Shown here: piece after piece, positions 1 to 7,236 of the stretch | Numbering within the stretch: position 1 is the stretch's first letter | Layout of the letters: every line of letters begins with the position of its first letter | Origin: Mesorhizobium amorphae | GTDB taxonomy: Bacteria; Pseudomonadota; Alphaproteobacteria; Rhizobiales; Rhizobiaceae | Direction: 5' to 3' | Length of the DNA: 9,307 nt | Assembly (NCBI GenBank): GCA_003240775.1 | Contig: QFNI01000092.1 | Span: 1-9,307, forward strand | Translations under genes and position numbers: made by a program | Notes under the pieces: generated by a model | Seen by the model: the letters and a program-made list of their open reading frames with translations, nothing else | Databases searched by the model: none | What the model was told of the DNA's origin: nothing

Positions 1-2726
1 CCTTCGCGTTCCTGGAGGCGGGCTTCTCGACGCCCGAGGAGCGCACCGAAGCCGGGCGCAAGCTGAAGGACATCCTGGCCGCTGGCCGGGCAGAAGCCGA
101 CGAGCAATTGCGGCGCGACGGCAGCGGGCGGGCCTGCGCTGCGCGGCTTTCCGGCCTGATGGACGCGATCATCACCGCACTCTTTTCGGCAGGCGAGCGC
201 GAGGCGCGAAAAGGGGCTGCCCGCATGGCGCTGGCGGCCGTCGGCGGCTACGGGCGCGGAACGCTCGCGCCCGGCTCGGACATCGACCTTCTCTTCATCC
301 TGCCGGCCAAGAAGACCGAGGCCGACACCCAGACCGTGGAGGCCGTCCTCTATGCGCTGTGGGACTGCGGGCTGAAGGTCGGGCACGCGACGCGCACGGT
401 GGAGGAATGCCTGCGCCTGTCGGCCGGCGACATGACGATCCGCACCACGATCCTCGAAGCGCGCTATCTCGCGGGCTCGGAAGCGCTGTTCAACGACCTC
501 GTGGAGCGCTTCGACAAGGAATTGGTGGCGGGCACGGGCGCCGAATACGCCCAGGCCAAGCTTGCCGAGCGCGACGAGCGGCACAGGCGGGCGGGCGAAA
601 GCCGCTACCTCGTCGAGCCCAACGTGAAGGACGGCAAGGGGGGCCTGCGCGACCTCCACACGCTGTTTTGGATCGGCAAGTATTTCTACCGCGTGCAGAC
701 CCGCGAGGAGCTCGTCGAGCAGGGCGTGTTCACGGCCGACGAACTGCACCATTTCCGCGAGGCCGAGGATTTCCTGTGGGCCGTGCGCTGCCACATGCAC
801 ACGCTGACGGGCCGCCCCGAGGAACGCCTGCATTTCGACATCCAGCGCGAGGTCGCCGAGCGCATGGGCTACGCCCCCCATGCGGGTGCGACCGAAGGCG
901 AGCCCGGCCAGCCGGCCGCCGTCGAGCGCTTCATGAAGGACTACTTCCTGACCGCCAAGCAGGTGGGCGACCTCACGCGCATCTTCTGCGCGGCACTCGA
1001 GGAAGAGCAGACGGGCCACGTGCCGGGCTTCTCGCGGCTCTTTCTGTCGTTCTCGCGCCGCCGGCGCAAGCTCGCGGGCACCTCCGACTTCGTGCTCGAC
1101 AACCACCGCATCACCGTGGCCGACGAGGACGTGTTCCGCCGCGACCCCGTGAACATGCTGCGCTTCTTCTGGTTCGCCGACCGGCACGGGCTGGAATCCC
1201 ACCCCGACGCGCTCAGGCTCCTCACGCGCTCGCTGGGGCTCGTGGACAAGACGCTGCGCCGCAACGCGGAAGCCAACCGCCTGTTTCTCGACCTCATCAC
1301 CTCCGACAAGAACCCCGAGCTCAACCTGCGCCGCATGAACGAGGCGGGGCTGCTCGGCCGGCTGATCCCCGATTTCGGCAAGATCGTCGCGATGATGCAG
1401 TTCTCGATGTACCACCACTACACGGTGGACGAGCACCTGATCCGCTGCGTGGGCGTGCTGGCCGAGCTCGAAAAGGGCGAGGGCGAGAAGGTCCACCCCC
1501 TGTCGCACTCGCTGATGCCGAGCCTGCAGCCCGCGCGCGAGGCGCTCTATGTGGCCGTGCTGCTGCACGACATCGCCAAGGGCCGCCCGGAAGACCATTC
1601 GGAAGCCGGCGCGCGCATCGTGCGCCGCATCGGGCCGGCGATGGGCCTGTCGCCCGACGACACGGAAACGGTCGCCTGGCTGATCGAGCACCACCTGCTG
1701 ATGTCGATGACCGCGCAGACGCGCGATCTCAACGACCGCAAGACCATCCTCGACTTCGCAGCCGTTGTGCAGTCGGTGGAGCGGCTCAAGCTCCTGCTGA
1801 TCCTCACGGTCTGCGACATCCGCGGCGTGGGCCCAGGCGTGTGGAACGGCTGGAAGGGCCAGCTTCTGCGCACGCTCTACTACGAGACCGAGCTGATGCT
1901 GAGCGGCGGCTTCTCGGACGTTTCCCGCGCGACCCGCGTGACGTCTGCCCGCGCGGAGCTGGACGCGGCGCTCGCCAGCCTGCCCGAGCCCTGGGAAGAG
2001 ATCGGCCGCCAGGCCTATGTGGCGCTGCACTACGAGAACTACCTGTTGTCGGTCGATCTCAAGGACCAGCTGCGCCACGCGCTCTTCATTCGCGATGCCG
2101 ACCGCGCGGGCAAGCGGCTCGCGACCGCGGTGGAAACGCGCAAGTTCGAGGCCGTCACCGGCATCACGGTGCTCGCGCCCGACCATCCCCGCCTCTTGTC
2201 GGTGATCGCGGGTGCGTGCGCCGCGGCCGGCGGCAACATCGTGGACGCCCACATCTTCACCACCGGCGACGGGCGCGCGCTGGACACGATCCTGATCTCT
2301 CGCGAGTTCGACCAGGACGCCGACGAGCAGCGCCGCGGCGAGCGCGTGGGCAAGCTGATCGAGGACGTGCTGTCGGGCCGCGAGCGGCTGCCCGAGATGA
2401 TCGCCCGCCGCGCCAAGCCCAGGCGCGCCGCCCGCGCCTTCCGCGTCAAGCCGCGCGCGGAGGTGCGCAACACGCTGTCCAACCGCTTCTCGGTTGTGGA
2501 GGTGAAGGGCCTCGACCGCCCCGGCCTCCTGTCCGAGATCACGGGTGCGCTGTCGGACCTCTCGCTCGACATCGCGTCCGCCCACATCACCACTTTCGGC
2601 GAAAAGGTGATCGACACCTTCTACGTGACCGACCTCACGGGCGGAAAGATCGAGAACGCCGAGCGGCTCGACGCCATCCGCGAGCGCTTGGTGGCGGTGA
2701 TGGGGGGTGGGCAGGAGAAGGGGTGA
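1..2726 (+). CDS. glnD: Bifunctional PII uridylyltransferase/uridylyl-removing enzyme GlnD (5' end outside window)
   Basis: GlnD senses glutamine and adds or removes UMP on PII signalling proteins (GlnB/GlnK) in the cytoplasm, setting glutamine synthetase activity and nitrogen gene expression. The frame is open from position 3, so the start lies upstream. The TTG at 108 is in frame but comes after 35 coherent codons, so it is not the start. About 907 codons are visible, close to the family's roughly 890-970. Counting residues from position 108, the nucleotidyltransferase motif GGYGRGTLAPGSDIDLLF is at 46-63 with the catalytic D-x-D pair. GlnD/PII-UTase linker sequence follows. The HD phosphohydrolase motif LLHDIAKG has its His-Asp at about 487-488. 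Two C-terminal ACT domains, the glutamine sensors, start near 683 and 794, with signatures APDHPRLLSVIAG and GLDRPGLLSEITG. Both catalytic sites look intact. murJ follows on the same strand, as in rhizobia, but behind a repeat-filled gap and an opposing small gene. The TGA stop is at 2724-2726. Confidence 0.97.
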   Translation, partial: FAFLEAGFSTPEERTEAGRKLKDILAAGRAEADEQLRRDGSGRACAARLSGLMDAIITALFSAGEREARKGAARMALAAVGGYGRGTLAPGSDIDLLFILPAKKTEADTQTVEAVLYALWDCGLKVGHATRTVEECLRLSAGDMTIRTTILEARYLAGSEALFNDLVERFDKELVAGTGAEYAQAKLAERDERHRRAGESRYLVEPNVKDGKGGLRDLHTLFWIGKYFYRVQTREELVEQGVFTADELHHFREAEDFLWAVRCHMHTLTGRPEERLHFDIQREVAERMGYAPHAGATEGEPGQPAAVERFMKDYFLTAKQVGDLTRIFCAALEEEQTGHVPGFSRLFLSFSRRRRKLAGTSDFVLDNHRITVADEDVFRRDPVNMLRFFWFADRHGLESHPDALRLLTRSLGLVDKTLRRNAEANRLFLDLITSDKNPELNLRRMNEAGLLGRLIPDFGKIVAMMQFSMYHHYTVDEHLIRCVGVLAELEKGEGEKVHPLSHSLMPSLQPAREALYVAVLLHDIAKGRPEDHSEAGARIVRRIGPAMGLSPDDTETVAWLIEHHLLMSMTAQTRDLNDRKTILDFAAVVQSVERLKLLLILTVCDIRGVGPGVWNGWKGQLLRTLYYETELMLSGGFSDVSRATRVTSARAELDAALASLPEPWEEIGRQAYVALHYENYLLSVDLKDQLRHALFIRDADRAGKRLATAVETRKFEAVTGITVLAPDHPRLLSVIAGACAAAGGNIVDAHIFTTGDGRALDTILISREFDQDADEQRRGERVGKLIEDVLSGRERLPEMIARRAKPRRAARAFRVKPRAEVRNTLSNRFSVVEVKGLDRPGLLSEITGALSDLSLDIASAHITTFGEKVIDTFYVTDLTGGKIENAERLDAIRERLVAVMGGGQEKG

Positions 2727-2751
2727 GGGGGAGTGGATGAGGCTTGGGTGG

Positions 2752-2801
2752 GGTGGAGGGGTCACCCCCACCCCTTACCCCTCCCCTCAAGGGGGAGGGG
2801 G
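2752..2801 (+). repeat. Palindromic GC-rich repeat, copy A (left arm of facing pair)
   Basis: This is the first of four copies of one element. Its 38-nt core at 2764-2801 reads A-C5-A-C4-NTA-C4-T-C4, then TCAAG and G4-A-G5. The core has a tail of C-runs and a head that folds as CCCCTCCCC/GGGGAGGGG around a TCAAG loop. On the minus strand the runs at 2765-2786 are four blocks of at least four G, a canonical G-quadruplex pattern. Together with copy B it forms an inverted pair: 50-nt arms match at 48 of 50 positions, around a 60-nt spacer. It lies 25 bp after the glnD stop, so a glnD transcript could end in a very stable stem. A short T-run at 2818-2822 is about 16 nt past the head hairpin, too far for a standard intrinsic terminator. 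Confidence 0.9.
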
Positions 2802-2861
2802 GCCGTCACCGCTTCAATTTTTCTTCAACGCCGCCTCTCGAAGACCGAGACCTCTCAAGTT

Positions 2862-2911
2862 CCCCCTCCCCCTTGAGGGGAGGGGTACGGGGTGGGGGTA
2901 ACCCCTCCACC
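2862..2911 (-). repeat. Palindromic GC-rich repeat, copy B (right arm of facing pair)
   Basis: This is the reverse complement of copy A, with the core at 2862-2899. It differs from A at two positions in the 50-nt arm, one of them in the NTA spacer (G where A has T). Its plus-strand G-runs at 2877-2898 are G4-A-G4-TAC-G4-T-G5, a quadruplex-type pattern. The arm extends beyond the core shared by all four copies into an 11-nt outer stretch (GGTGGAGGGGT as read on the minus strand) that is present in A and B but not in C and D. It ends 34 bp before the stop of the small minus-strand gene, so it could also act at the 3' end of that transcript. Confidence 0.9.
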
Positions 2912-2945
2912 GCTCGCACGGCCCTCCCGTTCCCCCCAATTTTCC

Positions 2946-3200
2946 TCAAGCGGAACCGCACACGGCTCCATCCCTCAACCGCCTTGCGGGCCTCGCCCGG
3001 TTCGCGGCGGGAGCGCCCGATTCTTGCAACTCCTTGTCCGAGCGGGACAGGACAAGCGGGATGGCTTCCTCGTCCAACCGCCACACCCATTCGTCGGCGG
3101 GGGCCGAAGCGGCCTTCGCACTCATGGGCGAAACTCGGTCGTTCCAGTGCTCGCGCGCGAAGCGGTCCATCATGGCCGCGAGGGCCCGGTGCTTCTCCAT
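2946..3200 (-). CDS. Small protein of unknown function, 84 aa
   Basis: I do not recognise this protein. The case for a real gene is as follows. An ATG at 3200 is preceded by a strong Shine-Dalgarno sequence, AAGGAG, 5 nt upstream. The first 65 or so codons show the G/C-rich third positions expected of genes here. The product has a natural composition with three Trp (WND near residue 19 and a WVW cluster near 38-40) and mixed charged residues. There is no signal peptide or membrane segment, so it is probably cytosolic. The last 25 residues are rich in Ala and Arg and look less constrained, so the tail may be degenerate. The gene diverges from murJ with 55 bp between start codons and converges with glnD across the repeat pair. 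I assign no function. It could be a lineage-specific protein, or a chance frame in GC-rich DNA, although the ribosome binding site argues against chance. Confidence 0.6.
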   Translation of the reverse strand: MEKHRALAAMMDRFAREHWNDRVSPMSAKAASAPADEWVWRLDEEAIPLVLSRSDKELQESGAPAANRARPARRLRDGAVCGSA

Positions 3201-3205
3201 CCCCG

Positions 3206-3211
3206 CTCCTT
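3206..3211 (-). promoter_or_regulatory. Shine-Dalgarno site of the 84-aa gene
   Basis: The minus strand reads AAGGAG followed by CGGGG and then ATG, a near-ideal ribosome binding site with 5-nt spacing. It is the main support for calling the small gene and for choosing its start. No such site precedes murJ on the opposite strand. Confidence 0.65.
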
Positions 3212-3255
3212 GCTGCTAAAGCCCCGCGAAAGCGCCCCTTTCTAGTTGTCGTCCC

Positions 3256-4815
3256 ATGAGCCTCATCCGCAAGTTCGCAACGGTCGCCTCCGGCACGCTC
3301 GCTTCGCGCGTGCTCGGCTTCACGCGCGAGATGCTGATGGCGGCGGCCGTCGGCACCGGGCCGGTGGCGGACGCGTTCTACGCGGCCTTCCAGTTTCCCA
3401 ACACCTTCCGGCGCCTTTTCGCGGAAGGCGCCTTCAACGCGGCCTTCGTGCCGCTCTTCGCCAAGGAGATCGAGGCGAACGGGGTGGAGGGCGCCAGGAA
3501 GTTCTCCGAGGAAGTGTTCGGCGTCCTGTTCAGCGTCCTGATCGTGCTCACCATCGTCATGGAGCTGTCCATGCCGTTCCTGGTGGCCAACGTGATAGCC
3601 CCCGGCTTCGCCGACGACGCGGACAAGTTCGGGCTGACGGTGCGGCTCGCCACCATCATGTTCCCCTATCTCGTCTGCATGTCGCTGGCAGCCATGATGG
3701 CGGGCATGCTGAACTCGCTGCGCCGTTATTTCGCGGCAGCGGTCGCGCCCGTCTTCCTCAACATCATCCTGATCGGCGTGCTGGGCTATGCCTGGGCGGA
3801 GGGGATGGACGGCCTGAGCGTGGGCACCGCACTCGCCTGGGGCGTGCTGGCGGCCGGCGTGGTGCAGCTTGCCATCGTCTGGGCGGCCGTGCGCCATGCG
3901 GGCGTCCGCATCGGCTTCCGCCGACCCCGCCTGACGCCGAACGTGCGCCGCCTCCTGTGGCTCGCGCTGCCCGCGGCCATCACGGGCGGCATCACCCAGA
4001 TCAACACGCTGATCGGCACGGCCATCGCCACGGGGCAGAGCGGGGCTGTGGCATCCCTCAACCTCGCCGATCGCGTCTACCAGCTGCCGCTCGGCGTGGT
4101 CGGCGTGGCGGTCGCCATCGTGCTCCTGCCCGAGCTTGCGCGCGCACTGAAGGCGGGCGACGGGGGTGAGGCGACGAGCCTGCAGAACCGCTCGGTGGAG
4201 TTCACGCTCCTGCTGACGCTGCCGGCTGCCGCCGCCCTTCTCGTGATGTCGGAGCCCATCGTGCGCGTGCTCTACGAGCGCGGCGCCTTCACGCAGAGCG
4301 ACACGCTGGTGGTGGCAGCCACCCTCGCCACCTTCGGCATCGGCCTGCCCGCCTTCGTGCTGATCAAGGCGTTCACGCCTGGCTATTTCGCGCGCGAGGA
4401 CACGCGCACGCCCATGCTCTTCGCGGGGCTTTCGGTGGCCGTGAACATCGGAACGGCTTTGAGCCTGTTTCCCACCTGGGGCGCGCCGGGCATCGCCATG
4501 GCGTCGGTGATCGCGGGCTGGGTGAATGCCGCACTCCTGCTCGGCGGGCTGCTCTGGCGCGGGCACTGGGAAACCGACCGGGCGCTCCTGCGGCGGATGC
4601 CGGGCCTGATCGCCGCAGCGTCCGTGATGGCGGCAGCGCTCCACTTCGCCTTGCCCTATTTCTTCGCCTGGCTGACGCCCGCGGCAGCGCTCACGCAGCA
4701 GGCCCTGGCGCTGGCCGCGCTCGTGGCAGGGGGAAGCGTGGTCTATTTCGCGCTCGTGGTGGCGCTCGGCGGGGCCGACAAAGCGAGCCTGCGCCGCGCG
4801 CTGAAGCGGCGCTGA
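3256..4815 (+). CDS. murJ: Lipid II flippase MurJ (MviN), 519 aa
   Basis: MurJ moves lipid-linked peptidoglycan precursor (lipid II) across the inner membrane and is a MOP-superfamily protein, normally with 14 membrane helices. The product is hydrophobic throughout and of normal family length. Residues known to matter in E. coli MurJ line up almost number for number: Arg18 and Arg24 in SRVLGFTRE, Asp39 in VADAFY, and Arg52 and Glu57 in FRRLFAEGAF. Arg273 in ADRVYQLPLG corresponds to E. coli Arg270. This register also supports the ATG at 3256, as does an in-frame TAA at 3217-3219 that rules out a start further upstream. No clear Shine-Dalgarno sequence precedes the ATG, which is unlike the divergent small gene. 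I could not identify a convincing promoter in the 55-bp divergent gap, although TTGCTG at 3210 and TCTAGT at 3241 are loosely promoter-like with the wrong spacing. The gene converges with the liv operon. Confidence 0.96.
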   Translation: MSLIRKFATVASGTLASRVLGFTREMLMAAAVGTGPVADAFYAAFQFPNTFRRLFAEGAFNAAFVPLFAKEIEANGVEGARKFSEEVFGVLFSVLIVLTIVMELSMPFLVANVIAPGFADDADKFGLTVRLATIMFPYLVCMSLAAMMAGMLNSLRRYFAAAVAPVFLNIILIGVLGYAWAEGMDGLSVGTALAWGVLAAGVVQLAIVWAAVRHAGVRIGFRRPRLTPNVRRLLWLALPAAITGGITQINTLIGTAIATGQSGAVASLNLADRVYQLPLGVVGVAVAIVLLPELARALKAGDGGEATSLQNRSVEFTLLLTLPAAAALLVMSEPIVRVLYERGAFTQSDTLVVAATLATFGIGLPAFVLIKAFTPGYFAREDTRTPMLFAGLSVAVNIGTALSLFPTWGAPGIAMASVIAGWVNAALLLGGLLWRGHWETDRALLRRMPGLIAAASVMAAALHFALPYFFAWLTPAAALTQQALALAALVAGGSVVYFALVVALGGADKASLRRALKRR

Positions 4816-4849
4816 AGCATTTTCGGCACAAGCGCCAAGCGGTGTTGCG

Positions 4850-4865
4850 TCCGGGAATACCCGGA
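4850..4865. other. Short hairpin in the murJ/livF convergent gap
   Basis: TCCGGG and CCCGGA form a perfect 6-bp stem with an AATA loop, between the convergent stops of murJ (4815) and livF (4872). On the plus strand it is followed by AAAAA, not T. On the minus strand the T-run precedes the stem. It therefore lacks the layout of an intrinsic terminator for either transcript, though it could still be an RNA 3'-end structure. Termination here is more likely Rho-dependent or caused by converging polymerases. Confidence 0.3.
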
Positions 4866-4871
4866 AAAACC

Positions 4872-5582
4872 TCAGCCCACGCCCACGTAACGGCGCACGA
4901 GTTCCGGCTCGGCGGCCAGGCGCCCGGCTTCCACGCTTTCGCGCGAGCGGCCGTTCTCGATGAACAAAGCGCGGTCGGCCACTGCGATCACCGCATCCAC
5001 CCGCTGCTCCACCAGAAGGGTGGCGACGCCCCGCTCGCGCAACGCGGACACCGCCTCGCGGATGGTGGCGACCGCCGAAGGCATCAGCCCTTCGGTCGGC
5101 TCGTCGAGCAAGAGCACGGCGGGTTCGAGGCAAAGCGCGCGCGCCATGGCGAGCATCTGCTGCTCGCCGCCCGAAAGCGTGCCCGAGCGCTGGCCCATGC
5201 GCGAGCGGAGCGCGGGAAAAAGGTCGAGCGCCTTCTCGCGCACGGCCGGGGCCTTGTTGCGCGCCATCAGGCCGATCTCGAGGTTTTCGGCAACGCTCAT
5301 CTCGCCGAACAGGCGGCGGCCCTGGGGCACATAGGCGATGCCGCGCTTGGGCACCTCGTGGGGGGCAAGCTCCGTCAATTCCTCGCCGTTCAGGCGGATC
5401 GAGCCGGCGCGCGCAGGCACGAGGCCCATGATGGCCTTGAGCAGGGTGGACTTGCCCGCGCCGTTGCGGCCGAGCAGGCAGAGCACCTCGCCGGGTTCGA
5501 GGGCGAGCGAGACCCCGTGCAGCACGGGCACCTCGCCATACAGGCAGTCGAGGCCGGCGATCTCCAGCAGGGGGGCGCTCAT
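4872..5582 (-). CDS. livF: HAAT-family ABC transporter ATP-binding protein LivF, 236 aa
   Basis: This is one of the two ATPase subunits that power a branched-chain/hydrophobic amino acid type importer, acting on the cytoplasmic face of the inner membrane. The ABC motifs are all present: Walker A GRNGAGKST at 38-46, Q-loop Gln87 in YVPQGRRLF, signature LSGGEQQ at 136-142, and Walker B AVLLLDE at 155-161 with its catalytic Glu. The usual switch His is replaced by Gln (LLVEQ, residue 193), which is typical of LivF proteins and not a defect. Its length and its place as the last gene of the cluster match E. coli LivF. Its ATG overlaps the livG stop by 4 nt, and a GGAG lies about 11 nt upstream inside livG. 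The family assignment is secure; the transported substrate cannot be told from this subunit. Confidence 0.95.
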   Translation of the reverse strand: MSAPLLEIAGLDCLYGEVPVLHGVSLALEPGEVLCLLGRNGAGKSTLLKAIMGLVPARAGSIRLNGEELTELAPHEVPKRGIAYVPQGRRLFGEMSVAENLEIGLMARNKAPAVREKALDLFPALRSRMGQRSGTLSGGEQQMLAMARALCLEPAVLLLDEPTEGLMPSAVATIREAVSALRERGVATLLVEQRVDAVIAVADRALFIENGRSRESVEAGRLAAEPELVRRYVGVG

Positions 5583-6292
5583 GCGGCGGGCGCTCCGAGA
5601 TAGGCGCGCTGCACGGCCTCGTCGGCGCGGATGGCCTGGGGATCGCCCTCGGCAAGGATGCGGCCGCGCTCCAGAACCGTGATGCGGGTGGCGAGCGCCA
5701 TGACCACGGCCATGTTGTGCTCGATCAAAAGCACCGTCGCGTTTTCGGCGAGCCGGCGCACGAGGGCGACGAAATTCTCGATCTCCCCGTCGGACAGGCC
5801 CTGCGTGGGCTCGTCGAGAATGAGCAGGCGCGGGTGGAGCGCCAGGCCCATGGCGAGTTCCAGCAGGCGCTGGTGGCCGTAGGACAGGCTGCCGGCCAGC
5901 GTCTCCTCGCGGGTTTCGAGGCCCACCTCGCGCAGGATGGCCGCGACCTGGGGGCCGAGCGGGCCGGCATCGGGCTTGCGCAGGGCGAGCGCCACGTTCT
6001 CCCAGACCGAGAGCTTCGGGTAGACGCTGGTGATCTGGAACGTATAGGCGATGCCCAGCCGCACGCGGGCATGGGCGGGCAGGCTCGTGATGTCGCGCCC
6101 GTCGAAGCGAACGGTGCCCGCCGATGGCGCGATGCGGCCCGAAAGCAGCGAGACGAAGGTGGTCTTGCCCGCACCGTTGGGGCCGATCACCGCGCGGATC
6201 TCGCCGGGCTGGAGCGTGAAGTCCACGCCGTCCACGGCTTTCAGCCCGCCGAAATGGCGCGCGAGGCCTCGCGTCTCGATCAGCGCGGTCAT
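5579..6292 (-). CDS. livG: HAAT-family ABC transporter ATP-binding protein LivG, 237 aa
   Basis: This is the second ATPase subunit of the importer, expected to pair with LivF. The motifs are Walker A GPNGAGKTT at 37-45, Q-loop Gln86 in TFQITSVYPKLSV, signature LSYGHQ at 136-141 (the Tyr is usual in LivG), Walker B RLLILDE at 155-161, and switch His192 in LLIEHNM. I chose the ATG at 6290-6292 because it overlaps the livM stop as ATGA and puts the conserved N-terminus right after it. The open frame runs much further upstream, to about 7015, but that part is only an antiparallel-coded shadow within livM. At 237 aa it is somewhat shorter than the 255 aa of E. coli LivG, mainly through a compact helical domain. 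No Shine-Dalgarno sequence is evident, which fits translation coupled to livM. Confidence 0.95.
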   Translation of the reverse strand: MTALIETRGLARHFGGLKAVDGVDFTLQPGEIRAVIGPNGAGKTTFVSLLSGRIAPSAGTVRFDGRDITSLPAHARVRLGIAYTFQITSVYPKLSVWENVALALRKPDAGPLGPQVAAILREVGLETREETLAGSLSYGHQRLLELAMGLALHPRLLILDEPTQGLSDGEIENFVALVRRLAENATVLLIEHNMAVVMALATRITVLERGRILAEGDPQAIRADEAVQRAYLGAPAA

Positions 6293-7236
6293 GGCAGCCA
6301 CCGCAACGCGCGGTCGCGCAGGGTGCCCAGGATGCCCTTGGGAAAGAACAGCACGAGAAGCACCAGAAGCAGGCCGATCACGCCGAGCGTGGCCTGGGTG
6401 ATCGTGCCCGCATAGTCGATGGCGTAGTGCATCAGGAGCGTGCCGAGAAACGGTCCGAGCACGGTGGCGGCGCCGCCGAGCAGGGACCAAAGCAGCGGCA
6501 GGATCGAATACTGCACGGACGCGAAACTCGCGCCGACATAGCCGAAGAGAAGTGCATAGGCCGCGCCCGCCGTGGCCGCCAGCGCGCCGGAGATCACCAC
6601 CGCCTGGAGCTTCAGCGCCCAGGTGTCGTAGCCCAGCATGCCCGTGCGCTCCTCGTTCTCGCGCACGGCGACGAGCACGCGGCCCCAGCGCGAGCGCACG
6701 AGCGCGAGAACGGAAAACAGCGCGATAGAAAACAGCGCCCAGGCCGCGAGATAGCGGGTCGTGGGGTCGGCGGGGTCGAAGGCGAAGGGGCCGAGCGTGA
6801 AGGAGCGCGCAGCGCGGTTCACGGTGAAACCGTCTTCGCCGCGGGTGATCTCGGCCCAGTAGAGCATCGCGAGAAAGAACACCTGCGCAAACATCAGGGT
6901 CACGATCATGAAGGCCGTGCCGGTGGTGCGGAGCGCGAGCAGACCGACGAGAAGCGCGCCTGAGGCGCCGGCGAGGATGCCGAACAGGAAGGCGAGCGGG
7001 GTGGGCCAGTTCCACAGGTCGACGGACAGGCCGGCGGCATAAAGGCCGAGCGAGAAGAACATCGCGTGGCCGAGGCTCAGGAGACCGCCATAGCCGAAAA
7101 GCAGCGCGAAGCCGCTCGCGAAGACGGCCATCACCATGATGCGGGCGAAAAGCCCGTGGTGGTAGGCGGGCAGGAGCCAGTTGAGCGCCAGAAGCGCGAG
7201 CACCACGCAGGCATGGAGGAGGATCGTGCGGTTCAT
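6289..7236 (-). CDS. livM: HAAT-family ABC transporter permease LivM, 315 aa
   Basis: This is one of the two membrane-spanning subunits of the importer, in the inner membrane. The protein is almost wholly hydrophobic helices. The family motif GYGGLLSLGHAMFFSLG is at about 48-64. A cytoplasmic coupling segment, VRENEERTGMLGYDTWALKLQ, contacts the ATPases, and the C-terminus carries the typical LFFPKGILG. Its length fits LivM proteins of the short (about 310-330 aa) class rather than the 425-aa E. coli protein. The start codon overlaps the livH stop by 4 nt (ATGA at 7233-7236). A GGACAGG about 7 nt before the ATG could serve as the ribosome binding site, but it is buried in a perfect 7-bp hairpin, so translation probably depends on ribosomes arriving from livH. 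Confidence 0.94.
   Translation of the reverse strand: MNRTILLHACVVLALLALNWLLPAYHHGLFARIMVMAVFASGFALLFGYGGLLSLGHAMFFSLGLYAAGLSVDLWNWPTPLAFLFGILAGASGALLVGLLALRTTGTAFMIVTLMFAQVFFLAMLYWAEITRGEDGFTVNRAARSFTLGPFAFDPADPTTRYLAAWALFSIALFSVLALVRSRWGRVLVAVRENEERTGMLGYDTWALKLQAVVISGALAATAGAAYALLFGYVGASFASVQYSILPLLWSLLGGAATVLGPFLGTLLMHYAIDYAGTITQATLGVIGLLLVLLVLFFPKGILGTLRDRALRWLP

Noticed and set aside
108..110. TTG as the glnD start codon
   Set aside because: The same frame is open back to position 3 with sensible sequence, and there is no ribosome binding site before the TTG. The true start is upstream of the window.
359..2740. 793-codon plus-strand frame inside glnD
   Set aside because: It is Arg/Pro/Ala-rich and without motifs, and it is an alternate-register shadow of glnD, whose nucleotidyltransferase, HD and ACT motifs are intact in the other frame.
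2778..2822. Intrinsic terminator for glnD
   Set aside because: The copy A hairpin is strong but the T-run begins about 16 nt after the stem, too far for the standard mechanism.
2707..2901. Short proteins translated from the repeats (Pro/Gly-rich, containing runs such as TPPLKGEG)
   Set aside because: They arise from reading through the palindromic repeats. The same peptides appear at both repeat loci in different frames, as expected for non-coding repeats.
2764..2911. CRISPR array
   Set aside because: There are only two copies per locus, in opposite orientations, with unequal spacers and no cas genes. CRISPR repeats are direct and regularly spaced.
3210..3246. Sigma-70-type promoter for murJ (TTGCTG ... 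TCTAGT)
   Set aside because: The spacing is about 25 nt instead of 16-18, and the -10 would sit only 9 nt before the ATG.
4842..5603. 253-codon plus-strand frame opposite livF
   Set aside because: It is a His/Ala/Arg-rich shadow lying entirely antisense to livF, with no motif and no ribosome binding site that I can see.
2806..5655. 949-codon open frame on the minus strand covering murJ and livF
   Set aside because: It runs antisense through murJ and in another register through livF. Its product is low-complexity Arg/Gly/His/Pro-rich, the usual shadow of GC-rich genes, while murJ and livF have clear family motifs.
5579..7015. A 478-aa fusion protein ending in LivG
   Set aside because: The N-terminal half is a frame-shadow of livM. 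The real livG start is the ATG overlapping the livM stop at 6289-6292.
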